The notes under the pieces are model-generated. The model searched no databases. It worked only from the letters and a program-made list of their open reading frames with translations, and was not told the origin of the DNA. A DNA stretch of 64,000 bases from an uncultured Prevotellaceae bacterium (GTDB lineage Bacteria > Bacteroidota > Bacteroidia > Bacteroidales > Bacteroidaceae). Shown piece after piece: positions 24,009 to 33,812 of this stretch. The number at the start of each line of letters is the position of its first letter. Position 1 is the first letter of the stretch. The position numbers were made by a program, and so were the translations under genes. The stretch is taken from the NCBI GenBank assembly GCA_902782305.1, contig CACZMV010000006.1, positions 1 through 64,000 on the forward strand, in the 5' to 3' direction.

Positions 24009-26705
24009 ATGGACGACGAAATAAAAGACGAAATGGTGGAGCAGAGCACTGAGGAAGGAAATGCCTCAGAGTCGCACTCTGACTATCAACCTGTGAACCG
24101 ATTTGACGCAGCAGCAGTGCATCACCTGAGCGGCATGTATCAGAACTGGTTTCTGGACTATGCATCGTACGTAATACTGGAGCGCGCCGTGCCCCACATC
24201 GAGGACGGACTGAAACCGGTGCAGCGACGCATACTGCACTCGATGAAGCGCATGGACGACGGGCGATATAACAAGGTGGCGAACATTGTGGGACACACCA
24301 TGCAATTTCACCCGCACGGCGATGCTTCCATAGGCGACGCGCTGGTGCAGATGGGACAGAAGGACCTGCTGATAGACACGCAGGGAAACTGGGGTAACAT
24401 ACTGACAGGAAACAGGGCTGCTGCACCACGATATATCGAGGCTAGGCTGTCGAAATTTGCACTGGACACGGTGTTCAACGCAAAGACGACGGAATGGCAG
24501 ATGTCGTATGACGGCAGAAACAAGGAGCCCATCACACTGCCCGTAAAGTTCCCGTTGCTGTTGGCACAGGGTGCCGAGGGTATTGCCGTAGGCTTGTCGT
24601 CGAAGATTCTGCCTCATAACTTCGTGGAGCTGTGCGATGCTGCCATCAGCTATCTGCACGGCGAAGAGTTCCACCTGTACCCCGACTTTCCCACGGGTGG
24701 CAGCATAGATGTGTCGAAATATAACGACGGACAGCGTGGGGGTACGCTGAAAATACGTGCGAAGATAGAGAAGCTGGACAACAAGACGCTGGTGATTCGC
24801 GAGATTCCGTTCTCGAAGACGACGGAGACCATTATCGACTCGATACTGAAAGCCATTGACAAGGGAAAAATCAAGGCGCGCCACGTGGAAGACCTGACGG
24901 CGTCGAAGGTGGAGATACAGGTGCAACTGGCTCCCGGAGTGTCGAGCGACAAGACACTGGATGCGCTGTATGCCTTCTCAGACTGCGAAATCAACATATC
25001 GCCCAACTGCTGTGTGATTGAGGACAACAAGCCGCAATTCCTGACGGTGAGCGATGTGCTGAAACACTCGACGGAACGCACGAAAGACCTGATCCGCCAA
25101 GAGCTGGAAATCAGAAAGGGCGAGCTGTTGGAGCAACTGCACTTCCAGTCGCTGGAGAAGATATTCATCGAGGAGCGCATCTATAAGGACAAGAAATTTG
25201 AGCAGGCGCCCAACATTGACGCCGTTTGCGAGCATATTGACGAAAGACTGACGCCCTACTACCCCACCCTGGTGCGTGAGGTGACGAAGGACGACATACT
25301 GAAACTGCTGGAAATAAAGATGCAGCGCATCCTGAAATTCAACAAGGAGAAGGCCGACGAGCTGATGGCGCGCATCAAGGCGGAGATAGAGGAAATAGAC
25401 CGCGACCTGGCTAACCTGGTAGAGGTGACGGCACAGTGGTTCCAGTTCCTGAAGGACAAGTATGGCAAAGACCACCCACGACTGACGGAGATTCGCAACT
25501 TTGACACCATTGAGGCAACGAAGGTGGTGGAGGCCAACCAGAAGTTGTATATTAACCGTCAGGACGGATTTATAGGTACAGGACTGAAGAAGGACGAATT
25601 CGTATGCAACTGCTCGGATATCGACGACATTATCATCTTCTACAAGGATGGTAAGTTCAAGGTAGTGAAAGTGGCCGACAAATTGTTTGTGGGCAAGAAC
25701 GTGATGTGGCTGGATGTGTTCAAGAAGAACGACCAGCGCACCATATACAATGCCGTATATCGTGACGGTTCGAAGGGCTACTACTACATCAAGCGCTTCA
25801 ACGTATCGTCAGTGACGCGCGACCGTGAATACGACATCACCAACGGCACGAAGGGTTCGCGCGTGGTGTACTTCACATCGAACCCGAATGGCGAGGCAGA
25901 GGTGATCAAGGTGACACTGGACCCCGCACCCAAGCTGAAGAAGGTGTTCTTCGACAAGGACTTCTCGGAGGTGATGATCAAGGGACGCAGTGCGAAGGGT
26001 AACCTGCTGACGAAATACCAGATACACCGCATTGGCATGAAGAGCAAAGGACACTCGACGCTGGGTGGACGAAAGGTGTGGTACGACCCCGACGTGAACC
26101 GACTGAACTACGACGAGCACGGACGACTGCTGGGCGAATTCTTTGACGGCGACCAGATACTGGTCATCCTGAAGAACGGCGACTACTACCTGACCAACTT
26201 CGACCCGAACAACCACTTCGAGGACAACATACAGCGTATAGAGAAATATGAGGTGGACAAGGTGTGGACGTGTGTGCTGTTTGATGCGGACAACCAAGGA
26301 TATCCGTACATCAAGCGATTCCAGATGGAGGCTTCGAAGCGCAAGCAGAACTTCATTGGCGAGAACTCGAACTCGCAACAGCTGTTGCTGACGGACACCT
26401 GCTATCCACGCTTGCTGGTGACCTATGGTGGCAACGATGAGTTCCGTGGTTCGGAGGAGATAGACGCTGAGCAGTTTATTTCGGTGAAGGGATTCAAGGC
26501 CAAGGGTAAGCGACTGACTACCTTCCAATTGGGCAAGGTGGAGGAGCTGGAGCCCACACGATTCCCAGAGCCCCCAAGTGCCGAAGAACCCGACTCTTCT
26601 GACGAGGAAGAGAATCTGGACCCTGATGCCGGCAAGAGCCAGCAGGACGTATTGGACGAACTTACCGGTCAGCTGACCATCAATTTTTTCCCCGATGAAG
26701 AGTAA
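24009..26705 (+). CDS. parC: DNA topoisomerase IV subunit A
   Basis: The 898-residue protein is a type IIA topoisomerase A subunit that cuts and rejoins both DNA strands to unlink daughter chromosomes. The active-site tyrosine is Tyr 142 in AAAPRYIEARLS; GLKPVQRRILHSM (68-80) and HPHGDASIGDAL (101-112) are the conserved DNA-gate and quinolone-pocket segments. The C-terminal half forms the DNA-wrapping domain, ending in an acidic tail (DSSDEEENLDPD). The layout matches Bacteroidetes ParC rather than GyrA. The partner subunit parE is not in the window. The next gene starts 11 bp before its stop. Confidence 0.95.
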   Translation: MDDEIKDEMVEQSTEEGNASESHSDYQPVNRFDAAAVHHLSGMYQNWFLDYASYVILERAVPHIEDGLKPVQRRILHSMKRMDDGRYNKVANIVGHTMQFHPHGDASIGDALVQMGQKDLLIDTQGNWGNILTGNRAAAPRYIEARLSKFALDTVFNAKTTEWQMSYDGRNKEPITLPVKFPLLLAQGAEGIAVGLSSKILPHNFVELCDAAISYLHGEEFHLYPDFPTGGSIDVSKYNDGQRGGTLKIRAKIEKLDNKTLVIREIPFSKTTETIIDSILKAIDKGKIKARHVEDLTASKVEIQVQLAPGVSSDKTLDALYAFSDCEINISPNCCVIEDNKPQFLTVSDVLKHSTERTKDLIRQELEIRKGELLEQLHFQSLEKIFIEERIYKDKKFEQAPNIDAVCEHIDERLTPYYPTLVREVTKDDILKLLEIKMQRILKFNKEKADELMARIKAEIEEIDRDLANLVEVTAQWFQFLKDKYGKDHPRLTEIRNFDTIEATKVVEANQKLYINRQDGFIGTGLKKDEFVCNCSDIDDIIIFYKDGKFKVVKVADKLFVGKNVMWLDVFKKNDQRTIYNAVYRDGSKGYYYIKRFNVSSVTRDREYDITNGTKGSRVVYFTSNPNGEAEVIKVTLDPAPKLKKVFFDKDFSEVMIKGRSAKGNLLTKYQIHRIGMKSKGHSTLGGRKVWYDPDVNRLNYDEHGRLLGEFFDGDQILVILKNGDYYLTNFDPNNHFEDNIQRIEKYEVDKVWTCVLFDADNQGYPYIKRFQMEASKRKQNFIGENSNSQQLLLTDTCYPRLLVTYGGNDEFRGSEEIDAEQFISVKGFKAKGKRLTTFQLGKVEELEPTRFPEPPSAEEPDSSDEEENLDPDAGKSQQDVLDELTGQLTINFFPDEE

Positions 26706-27501
26706 GTTTCTCCTGATAGCCCTCCTCATGCCGTTTGTGGCATTGCAGGCGCAGACGAGCGACAGCACGAAGGTGATTACGAATAGCCAGATGATAGGTA
26801 TCGGAGGCACGAATGTGCTGGACACGTATCTATCGGCAGAGCACTTTACAGGTATTGGCATCAGCTATCTGTCGCATACGGAGCGACAGAAGACGGGCAA
26901 GCTATGGAGCACCATTCTGGAGCATGAGGCGAACCTGTCGAGCGTGAAAGACCGTGCGAACAAGAAGCATGAGTTGGAGGGTGCGTACAACCTGTATTGG
27001 GGAAAGCTGTACAAACTGCTACAGATCAACGAACGGTTGGGCGTGCAGGTGGGTGGAATGGTGAATGCCTCGCTGGGATTTATCTATAACACATCGAACA
27101 GCAACAATCCGGCTCAGGCACGTGCGCATGTGAACGTGATGCCTACCGCAGTGGCTACCTATCGGTTTCAGTTGTTTAACAAGCCCATCCTGGCTCGCTA
27201 TGAGGTGGGCATGAATCTGGTGGGTGTGCAGTTCTCGCCCAACTACGGACAATCGTATTACGAGATTTTCTCGCGTGGCAACTACGACCATAACATAGTG
27301 CCCACCACCATAGTCAGTGCCCCTGAGTGGCGCCACATGATAACCTTTGATGCGGCCGTCAGCAAAAAGATGACGCTGCGCATAGGCTATCTGGGCAATA
27401 TGCAGCAATCGAAAGTGAACGGACTGCGCCAGCATATCTATACACATCGGGTACTCATCGGGTTTACCCGCCGTTTCTCAATCATCTCTCACGCCCTATG
27501 A
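26695..27501 (+). CDS. secreted DUF3316 protein
   Basis: The 268-residue protein starts with a signal peptide MKSKFLLIALLMPFVALQAQ, cut after the AQA-like site. The mature part has alternating strands with aromatic ends (GIGISYLSHTERQ, YELEGAYNLYWGK, VLIGFTRRFSI), like the DUF3316 family of Bacteroidetes, probably an outer-membrane-associated beta-barrel. It overlaps parC by 11 bp and its stop overlaps the start of the S41 peptidase by 4 bp, so the three genes form one operon. The function of DUF3316 is not known. Confidence 0.82.
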   Translation: MKSKFLLIALLMPFVALQAQTSDSTKVITNSQMIGIGGTNVLDTYLSAEHFTGIGISYLSHTERQKTGKLWSTILEHEANLSSVKDRANKKHELEGAYNLYWGKLYKLLQINERLGVQVGGMVNASLGFIYNTSNSNNPAQARAHVNVMPTAVATYRFQLFNKPILARYEVGMNLVGVQFSPNYGQSYYEIFSRGNYDHNIVPTTIVSAPEWRHMITFDAAVSKKMTLRIGYLGNMQQSKVNGLRQHIYTHRVLIGFTRRFSIISHAL

Positions 27502-28493
27502 AGAAATTTCCAGTATATCTAGTCGCACTAATCACTCTAGTATCGTGTGTCGACCAAGCCGAGCAAGACAATACCCCTTCGGGTAATTTCGAGGCGCTTT
27601 GGCAGATTATGGACGAGCACTACTGCTTCTTCGACTATAAGCAGCATGCGTATGGGTTGGACTGGAATGAGGTATATAATAAATATAAGGTACGCGTGAG
27701 CGATAAGATGAAGGAAGACCAGCTGTTCGAAGTGTTGTGCGACATGCTGAGCGAACTGCGTGACGGACACGTGAACCTGGTGTATTCTTCAGACTACGGA
27801 CGCTATTGGGCTTGGCAAGAGGATTATCCCAAGAACTTCAGCGACTCGCTGGAGCGTAGGTATCTGGGTACCGACTATAAGATAGCCAGTGGACTGCGCT
27901 ATCGGGTGCTGGACGACAACATTGGATATATTCGCTACGAATCGTTCCAAAATCCTATTGGCGAGGGTAATCTGGACGACGTGCTGTCATACTTGGCACT
28001 CTGTCGCGGACTGATTATCGACATTCGCAACAATGGCGGAGGCGAACTGACCAATGCGGAACTATTAGCAGCGCGCTTTGTGCACGAGAAGACGCTGGTG
28101 GGATATATGCAGCATAAAACGGGAACAGGGCACAACGACTTCTCTGACATGGAACCTCAATATCTGGAGCCTTCGAGGAATCTGCGCTGGCACAAGCCCG
28201 TGTGCGTGCTGACCAACCGTAGTGTGTATAGTGCAGCCAACACATTTGCCGTGATGATGCGCACCCTGCCTAACGTCACGCTGATAGGCGACCATACGGG
28301 TGGAGGAAGTGGTATGCCCATGAGCAATAGTCTGCCGAACGGATGGAGCGTCCGCTACTCAGCTTGCCCGATGTACGACCAGAACCGTCAGCAGACGGAA
28401 TTCGGCATAGACCCCGATATTCAGGTGGGTATAGGTAGCTCAACGACGGAGGATGAAATCATTGAAACGGCAAGAAAATGGCTGGTTCAATAA
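27498..28493 (+). CDS. S41-family (C-terminal processing) peptidase lipoprotein
   Basis: The 331-residue protein has a lipoprotein signal with the lipobox LVSC, giving Cys 17 as the lipid anchor. The S41 core includes FEVLCDMLSELRDGHVNL (tricorn/CPP lead-in), GLIIDIRNNGGGEL, and RSVYSAANTFAVMM, where Ser 245 is the likely nucleophile, then LIGDHTGGGSGMP. No PDZ domain is evident, so it is the short Bacteroidetes type. It would act at the periplasmic or outer face of an envelope membrane. It is encoded downstream of, and coupled to, the DUF3316 gene. Confidence 0.9.
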   Translation: MKKFPVYLVALITLVSCVDQAEQDNTPSGNFEALWQIMDEHYCFFDYKQHAYGLDWNEVYNKYKVRVSDKMKEDQLFEVLCDMLSELRDGHVNLVYSSDYGRYWAWQEDYPKNFSDSLERRYLGTDYKIASGLRYRVLDDNIGYIRYESFQNPIGEGNLDDVLSYLALCRGLIIDIRNNGGGELTNAELLAARFVHEKTLVGYMQHKTGTGHNDFSDMEPQYLEPSRNLRWHKPVCVLTNRSVYSAANTFAVMMRTLPNVTLIGDHTGGGSGMPMSNSLPNGWSVRYSACPMYDQNRQQTEFGIDPDIQVGIGSSTTEDEIIETARKWLVQ

Positions 28494-28533
28494 AATTTTT
28501 CACTTTTCACTCTTCACTTTACACTTTTTTTAG

Positions 28534-28541
28534 TACCTTTG
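28534..28541 (+). promoter_or_regulatory. -7 promoter box of tRNA-Leu
   Basis: TACCTTTG followed by CAGC lies 53 bp upstream of the mature tRNA end. Between them is a word repeat of AAATTGT units (28556-28592). Confidence 0.65.
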
Positions 28542-28594
28542 CAGCCGCGTTGACAAAATTGTAAATTGTAAATTGTCAAATTGTCAATTACAAT

Positions 28595-28676
28595 GCGCCT
28601 GTGGCGGAATTGGTAGACGCGCTAGACTTAGGATCTAGTGTCTCGCGACGTGCAGGTTCGAGTCCTGTCAGGCGCA
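28595..28676 (+). tRNA. tRNA-Leu (anticodon TAG)
   Basis: A complete cloverleaf is visible. The acceptor stem GCGCCTG pairs with CAGGCGC, and the anticodon stem CTAGA/TCTAG holds the loop CTTAGGA with anticodon TAG. A long variable arm typical of leucine tRNAs and the T-loop GTTCGAGTC follow. The discriminator base is A. CCA is not encoded. Confidence 0.95.
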
Positions 28677-28690
28677 CACAGAAAAAAAAT

Positions 28691-28722
28691 GAAGGTCGAT
28701 ATCCTCACGGACGTCGGCCTTC
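28691..28722 (-). terminator. bidirectional terminator between tRNA-Leu and the minus-strand lipoprotein
   Basis: GAAGG at 28691 pairs with CCTTC ending at 28722, with further pairing of CGA and TCC inside. On the minus strand a run of eight T residues follows the stem, ideal for the lipoprotein gene. On the plus strand a T-rich stretch may stop tRNA read-through. Confidence 0.7.
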
Positions 28723-28746
28723 TTCCTTTATCATGTACAAAAATTC

Positions 28747-29223
28747 TTATTTCTCTTCTTTCTTGGGGGTATAACGCACCGTCAGTGTGGGCGTATAGGT
28801 GTTCTCGAGAATGATGGCAATGAAACCATCAGAGGTATCAAAGTTGGCAACCTTGTGGTCGTCCTTCAGAATAGGACAATTAGGCCAAGCATTGAGCTCT
28901 TTCTCCAATCCGTCGCGCAAACGCTGCCACATGACACGCGTGCTGTCGTTGTTGTCGGCAATATAACTCTCCTGGATAACCTGCAACTGATTGCCCGAGA
29001 AAGCTGCCAGCACGCGGTAGGGCTTGTTCTCGCCAGCAAAAACAACGGTGCGACCGCTATCAGAAGCTGCGCTGTCAATGGCAAAGCCACGGGCAAGCAT
29101 AGAGTCGACAAACTGATCGACGGGCGTGGTAAAAGCCAGTCCACGATAGTTAAAAGGTGCTTTCTGCTCAGAACAAGCTACGAAAGCAACAAGGCCCAAC
29201 AGGAAAAATGCAAACTTCTTCAT
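28747..29223 (-). CDS. small lipoprotein of unknown function
   Basis: The start at 29223 gives a classic lipoprotein signal MKKFAFFLLGLVAFVAC with Cys as the anchor; an ATG two codons upstream (29229) directly follows the asd stop. The mature part (about 140 residues) has strands and helices, including VDQFVDSMLARGF and RTVVFAGENKPYRVLAAF, with no recognised family. It is translationally coupled to asd, but the two probably do not share a pathway. Its C terminus is rich in Lys and Glu (TPKKEEK). Confidence 0.7.
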   Translation of the reverse strand: MKKFAFFLLGLVAFVACSEQKAPFNYRGLAFTTPVDQFVDSMLARGFAIDSAASDSGRTVVFAGENKPYRVLAAFSGNQLQVIQESYIADNNDSTRVMWQRLRDGLEKELNAWPNCPILKDDHKVANFDTSDGFIAIILENTYTPTLTVRYTPKKEEK

Positions 29224-29229
29224 AAGCAT

Positions 29230-30243
29230 TTATTTAACATTACCAACTTTAATGAGGTATTCGCCAATCTGAACGGCATTCAGAGCAGCACCCTTGCGAA
29301 TCTGGTCGCCAGAGAGCCAGAAAGTAAGACCATTCTCGTCAGAGAGGTCCTTACGCACACGACCTACGAACACATCGTCCTTACCAGCAGTCTCGAGAGG
29401 CATAGGATAAGTCAAAGTGCTGGGGTCGTCGACCAACGTACAGCCTGGAGCTGCAGCGATAGCCTTCTGAGCCTCCTCAACGCTGATGGGGCGCTCGGTC
29501 TCAATCCATACAGACTCTGAGTGAGAGCGCAGAGAAGAAACACGAACACACATAGCCGAGCACTTGGCGTCGGTATGCATAATCTTCTGTGTCTCGTTAT
29601 ACATCTTCATCTCCTCCTTGGTATAGCCATTGGGCTGAAAGACGTCAATCTGAGGAATGACATTGTAAGCCAACTGATGTGGGAACTTCTTGATGGTCTT
29701 CACCTCGCCCGTCTCAACCATCTCCTTATACTGCTGTTGCAATTCGGCCATTGCAGCGGCACCAGCACCAGAAGCACTCTGATAAGAAGAAACGTGGATG
29801 CGCTTGATGTGTGAGATATTCTCCAGAGGCTGGAGCACTACAACCATCATAATGGTGGTACAGTTAGGATTGGCAATGATGCCACGAGGACGCTTCAAAG
29901 CATCTTCGGCATTACACTCGGGAACAACCAAGGGTACATCGTCGTCCATACGGAAAGCGCTGGAGTTGTCAATCATCACAGCACCATACTTGGTGATGGT
30001 CTCAGCAAACTCCTTCGAGGTACCGGCACCTGCAGAGGTGAAGGCAATGTCAACGTCCTTGAAGTCGTCGTTGTGCTGGAGCAGTTTTACCGTCAGCTCC
30101 TTACCACGGAAGGTATATTTGGTACCAGCACTACGCTCTGAGCCAAACAACACCAATTCGTCCATGGGGAAATTTCTCTCGTCGAGGAGTCTCAAAAACT
30201 CCTGACCTACGGCACCTGAGGCGCCCACAATTGCTACTTTCAT
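29230..30243 (-). CDS. asd: aspartate-semialdehyde dehydrogenase
   Basis: The 337-residue enzyme reduces aspartyl phosphate to aspartate semialdehyde, the branch point to lysine, threonine, methionine and diaminopimelate. The NADP-binding motif [12 protein letters not shown] is at 6-17. The active-site Cys 128 is in [11 protein letters not shown], and the [14 protein letters not shown] segment follows. Length matches the family. It is transcribed from the minus-strand box at 30279 and is followed without a gap by a lipoprotein gene. Confidence 0.96.
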   Translation of the reverse strand: MKVAIVGASGAVGQEFLRLLDERNFPMDELVLFGSERSAGTKYTFRGKELTVKLLQHNDDFKDVDIAFTSAGAGTSKEFAETITKYGAVMIDNSSAFRMDDDVPLVVPECNAEDALKRPRGIIANPNCTTIMMVVVLQPLENISHIKRIHVSSYQSASGAGAAAMAELQQQYKEMVETGEVKTIKKFPHQLAYNVIPQIDVFQPNGYTKEEMKMYNETQKIMHTDAKCSAMCVRVSSLRSHSESVWIETERPISVEEAQKAIAAAPGCTLVDDPSTLTYPMPLETAGKDDVFVGRVRKDLSDENGLTFWLSGDQIRKGAALNAVQIGEYLIKVGNVK

Positions 30244-30278
30244 AAGTCTAATTTTCTTGTTAATTCAATTTCCGGCTG

Positions 30279-30286
30279 CAAAGATA
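30279..30286 (-). promoter_or_regulatory. -7 promoter box of asd
   Basis: The minus strand reads TATCTTTG followed by CAGC, 35 bp before the asd start. Beyond it lies a word repeat of ATTCATAATT units (30288-30325) shared with the divergent antiporter promoter. Confidence 0.65.
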
Positions 30287-30331
30287 CTAAATAATTCATA
30301 ATTAATAATTCATAATTCATAATTATTTTCG

Positions 30332-30339
30332 TACCTTTG
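30332..30339 (+). promoter_or_regulatory. -7 promoter box of the antiporter operon
   Basis: TACCTTTG followed by CA lies 8 bp before the ATG at 30348. If the standard start site applies, the transcript is nearly leaderless, which is unusual in this window. Confidence 0.6.
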
Positions 30340-30347
30340 CACCAGAA

Positions 30348-32474
30348 ATGCTGATTTTAAGTTCATATTTCCCCATAGAGAGTCCCACACTGATTTTCTT
30401 CGTGGTGCTGCTTATCATCTTGCTTGCCCCCATTATCATGGGTAAGTTGCGTATTCCGCATATCATCGGAATGGTACTGGCGGGCATGTTGATAGGCGAA
30501 CACGGACTGAACATTCTGTCGCGCGACTCGTCGTTCGAGTTGTTTGGCAAGGTGGGATTGCTCTACATCATGTTCCTGGCGGGACTGGAGATGGACTTGG
30601 AGAGTGTGAAGAAGAACACGCGGCGATTCCTTTATTTCGGACTGCTGACGTGTTTTATTCCATTGATACTGACCTACGTAATGGCCATGTGGTGGTTGCA
30701 CTATTCGTCAACAGCGTCGTTCCTACTGGGATGCATCATGGCATCAAACACGCTGATAGCCTACCCTATCATCTCGCGTTACGGACTGCAACGTGACTCC
30801 AGCGTGATGCTCAGTGTAGGGTCGTCCATGCTTTCGCTGTTCATGGCACTATTGATGTTGGCAGCATTGGCCGCATCGTATGGCGAAGATGTAGGCTTTG
30901 GCTTCTGGATAGGATTCCTGCTGAAGTTCTTCTTGTTCTATGCAGGTTGTATCTGGCTGATTCCGAAGGCCACACGCTATTTCCTGCGTCGCTATAGTGA
31001 TGCGGTAATGCAGTTTATCTATGTGCTCTCCGTGATGTTCCTATCGGCAGCTTGTTCGGAAGCCATAGGTGTAGAGGGTATCGTGGGCGCCTTTATTGCG
31101 GGTCTTATATTAAATAGGTATATACCGCACGTATCGCCGCTGATGAATCGCATTGAGTTTACGGGTAATGCCATTTTCATCCCCTACTTCCTGATAGGTG
31201 TGGGAATGCTCATCAATGTAAGAACCCTGTTTGAGGGTACTCACATGTTGTGGGTGGTAGCCCTGATAGCTTTCTTCGGAACATTCGGAAAGGCGGTAGC
31301 TGCTTATTTCTCCAGTCTGTTGTTCCGATTGCCTAAATCGTCGGGCCACATGATGTTCGGTCTGACCTGTGCACACGCTGCCGGTGCCATTGCCATGGTA
31401 ATGGTGGGTATGCGACTGGAAATTAGTCCTGGGGTGTATCTTGTGAACAACGAGATGCTGAACGGTGTGGTTATCATGATTCTGATTACCTGCATCGTCA
31501 GCACCATGATGACAGAGCATGCAGCCAAGCAAATCATTCTGCGCGAGAAAGCGCAATGGAATCCGAATAAGAAAGAGGCTGACGATGAGAAGATTCTGCT
31601 TTGTGTAAAGTACCCTGATATTGCACCTCAATTGCTGGAACTAGCCATCATGATGCGCAACCCAAAACTGAAGAGAGAGATGGTGGCGCTGAATGTGGTC
31701 TATGACGACAAAGCGGCCAACCAACACCGTGAACAGGGAATCAGACTGCTGGAGATGTTGCAGCAGCGAGCCAGTTCGATAGATGTCAGGATGCAGACGC
31801 AGGTTAGACTGGCTACGAACATAGCCAATGGCATCAAACATGCCTTCCGCGAGTTTGCCGCCTCGGAAATCATTATGGGTATGCACGTTCATACCGAGAT
31901 AAACCCGAAGTTCTGGGGTGACTTCATACAAAGTCTGTATAACGGACTGAATAGGCAGATTGTGCTGACGCGCTTCGTACAACCTCTGAATACGCTCCGT
32001 CGCATACAAGTAGTGGTTCCGAGCAGGGCAGAGTTCGAACCGGGCTTCCACCGTTGGCTGGAGCGATTGGCGAGAATGGCCAGCAATCTGGATTGCAGGA
32101 TACAATTCCATGGGCGAGAGGAATCGTTGGAACTTATCAGGGAATATATCAACAATCACCATACCAACGTCAGAGCGGAATACACATTTATGGCTCACTG
32201 GAACGAGTTGCCGAAGCTGGCTGAGCAGGTGAGCGAGGATCATATGTTCGTAGTGATTACTGCTCGTAAGGGTACTATCTCCTATAAAAACGCACTGGAT
32301 AGGTTGCCTAACGAGTTGATGAAACACTTCTCTGGTAAGAATATCATGATTATCTTCCCTGACCAATATGGTATACAGAAGGAGGAGAGCATGACCTTCA
32401 CGGCTGCACAGCACCAGGAGGAGAGCAGTATCTACGATGCTATTCTACAATGGATTAATAAGCACAGGAAATGA
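30348..32474 (+). CDS. CPA2-type cation:proton antiporter with cytosolic C-terminal domain
   Basis: The 708-residue protein has about twelve transmembrane helices in residues 10-400. Typical of the KefB/NapA-like antiporter family are [34 protein letters not shown] and [16 protein letters not shown]. The C-terminal 300 residues are cytosolic and resemble universal-stress-protein-like folds (ILLCVKYPD...). It probably exchanges protons for Na+ or K+ at the inner membrane, helping pH or salt balance. It overlaps the LolD-like gene by 4 bp (ATGA), an unusual partnership. Confidence 0.88.
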   Translation: MLILSSYFPIESPTLIFFVVLLIILLAPIIMGKLRIPHIIGMVLAGMLIGEHGLNILSRDSSFELFGKVGLLYIMFLAGLEMDLESVKKNTRRFLYFGLLTCFIPLILTYVMAMWWLHYSSTASFLLGCIMASNTLIAYPIISRYGLQRDSSVMLSVGSSMLSLFMALLMLAALAASYGEDVGFGFWIGFLLKFFLFYAGCIWLIPKATRYFLRRYSDAVMQFIYVLSVMFLSAACSEAIGVEGIVGAFIAGLILNRYIPHVSPLMNRIEFTGNAIFIPYFLIGVGMLINVRTLFEGTHMLWVVALIAFFGTFGKAVAAYFSSLLFRLPKSSGHMMFGLTCAHAAGAIAMVMVGMRLEISPGVYLVNNEMLNGVVIMILITCIVSTMMTEHAAKQIILREKAQWNPNKKEADDEKILLCVKYPDIAPQLLELAIMMRNPKLKREMVALNVVYDDKAANQHREQGIRLLEMLQQRASSIDVRMQTQVRLATNIANGIKHAFREFAASEIIMGMHVHTEINPKFWGDFIQSLYNGLNRQIVLTRFVQPLNTLRRIQVVVPSRAEFEPGFHRWLERLARMASNLDCRIQFHGREESLELIREYINNHHTNVRAEYTFMAHWNELPKLAEQVSEDHMFVVITARKGTISYKNALDRLPNELMKHFSGKNIMIIFPDQYGIQKEESMTFTAAQHQEESSIYDAILQWINKHRK

Positions 32475-33196
32475 TAGAGATAAAAGGCATAAAGAAAAGT
32501 TTCGGCTCACTGGAAGTGCTGAAAGGCATTGACCTCAACATTGAGAAAGGCGAGGTGGTGAGTATTGTAGGTCCCAGTGGTGCAGGAAAGACTACCCTAC
32601 TGCAAATTATCGGTACATTGGACCGTCCCGATGCTGGCACTGTGTTCGTCGATTCCGTCGACGTAACCAAGCTGTCACAAAAGAAGCTGGCTGATTTCCG
32701 TAATCGCCACATTGGTTTTGTTTTCCAGTTTCACCAGCTGTTGCCTGAGTTTACGGCATTAGAAAACATCATGATACCAGCCTACATTGCAGGAACAAGT
32801 CATAAGGCTGCTAAGCAGCGTGCGGAGGAGTTGTTGCAATTTATGGGGTTGAGTGACCGTGCCCACCATAAGCCCAACGAACTGAGTGGTGGTGAGAAAC
32901 AGCGCGTAGCCGTGGCCCGTGCTTTGGTAAACAACCCTGCCGTGATTCTGGCTGATGAGCCCAGTGGCTCGCTGGATTCAAAGAACAAGGAGGAACTGCA
33001 CCAATTATTCTTCGATTTGCGCGATAAGTTCGGACAGACCTTCGTCATTGTTACCCACGATGAGCAGTTGGCATCTATTACCGACCGCACCATTCATATG
33101 CGAGATGGTATCCTTGAAAATCTAGAACCTCTAGATAATCAAGATGGTCTTGAGAATCTAGAAAACCCAGAAAAAACAGAAGAAGACAATGATTAA
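32471..33196 (+). CDS. LolD-type ABC transporter ATP-binding protein
   Basis: The 241-residue ATPase belongs to the LolD/MacB-like group. Walker A is GPSGAGKTT at 34-42, the Q-loop lies in [18 protein letters not shown], the signature is [15 protein letters not shown], and Walker B is [12 protein letters not shown]. The partner permease is not adjacent, as is common for this group in Bacteroidetes. The last 30 residues ([19 protein letters not shown]) are not part of the family and are encoded by a repeated AATCTAGA-like word, another case of word repeat in frame. It overlaps the next gene by 8 bp. Confidence 0.88.
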   Translation: MIEIKGIKKSFGSLEVLKGIDLNIEKGEVVSIVGPSGAGKTTLLQIIGTLDRPDAGTVFVDSVDVTKLSQKKLADFRNRHIGFVFQFHQLLPEFTALENIMIPAYIAGTSHKAAKQRAEELLQFMGLSDRAHHKPNELSGGEKQRVAVARALVNNPAVILADEPSGSLDSKNKEELHQLFFDLRDKFGQTFVIVTHDEQLASITDRTIHMRDGILENLEPLDNQDGLENLENPEKTEEDND

Positions 33197-33812
33197 GCTT
33201 GGCGATTACAATACCCTGAAGATAGTAAAGCGCGTGGACTTCGGCATGTATCTTGACGGAGGCGACGATGGCGAGATACTGCTCCCTACCCGTTACGTGC
33301 CCGAAGGAGCGAAGGTGGGACAGAAAATTGAGGTGTTCCTTTATCTCGACCAAGATGAGAAACTGATTGCTACCACCTTGCATCCATTGGCCAAAGTGGG
33401 CGAGTTTGCATGGTTGGAGTGTGCCTGGACGAATGAATACGGAGCATTCTTGAATTGGGGGCTGATGAAGGACCTGTTTTGTCCGTTCCGCGAACAGAAA
33501 CAGCGCATGGTGAAAGGACAGCGCTACTATGTCTATATCATGGAGGATGAGAAGACACATCGTCTGATGGCAACTGCAAAGGTGGAGCGCTATCAGAAGC
33601 ATAGTGGCTACGAACGGGCACTGGATTTCTCAGAGGAATTGCTGCGTTATCTGCAAGAAAACGGTGGGCATTGCGATTTGGGCGACAAGAGTGATGCCGA
33701 GGAAATTGCCGAACGCTTTAAAGTATCAAAGAAGGTATATAAAAAAGCAGTCGGCGACTTATACCGTCGCCGACTGATCACTATTTCAGATAATGGAATA
33801 GACTTGGTTTAG
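33189..33812 (+). CDS. short CvfB-like RNA-binding protein lacking one S1 domain
   Basis: The 207-residue protein resembles CvfB, which has S1-type RNA-binding domains and a C-terminal winged helix. The N-terminal S1-like parts are present ([18 protein letters not shown], then [18 protein letters not shown]), as is the winged-helix end ([33 protein letters not shown]). Typical members have about 280 residues; here the stretch that should hold the third S1 domain is missing between VERYQKHSG and [10 protein letters not shown]. It overlaps the previous gene by 8 bp and its stop overlaps the asnS stop on the other strand by 4 bp. RNA binding is inferred from family. Confidence 0.78.
   Translation: MIKLGDYNTLKIVKRVDFGMYLDGGDDGEILLPTRYVPEGAKVGQKIEVFLYLDQDEKLIATTLHPLAKVGEFAWLECAWTNEYGAFLNWGLMKDLFCPFREQKQRMVKGQRYYVYIMEDEKTHRLMATAKVERYQKHSGYERALDFSEELLRYLQENGGHCDLGDKSDAEEIAERFKVSKKVYKKAVGDLYRRRLITISDNGIDLV

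Noticed and set aside
25809..26861. Long minus-strand open frame opposite parC
   Set aside because: parC is certain by its motifs and the antisense frame has no family features.
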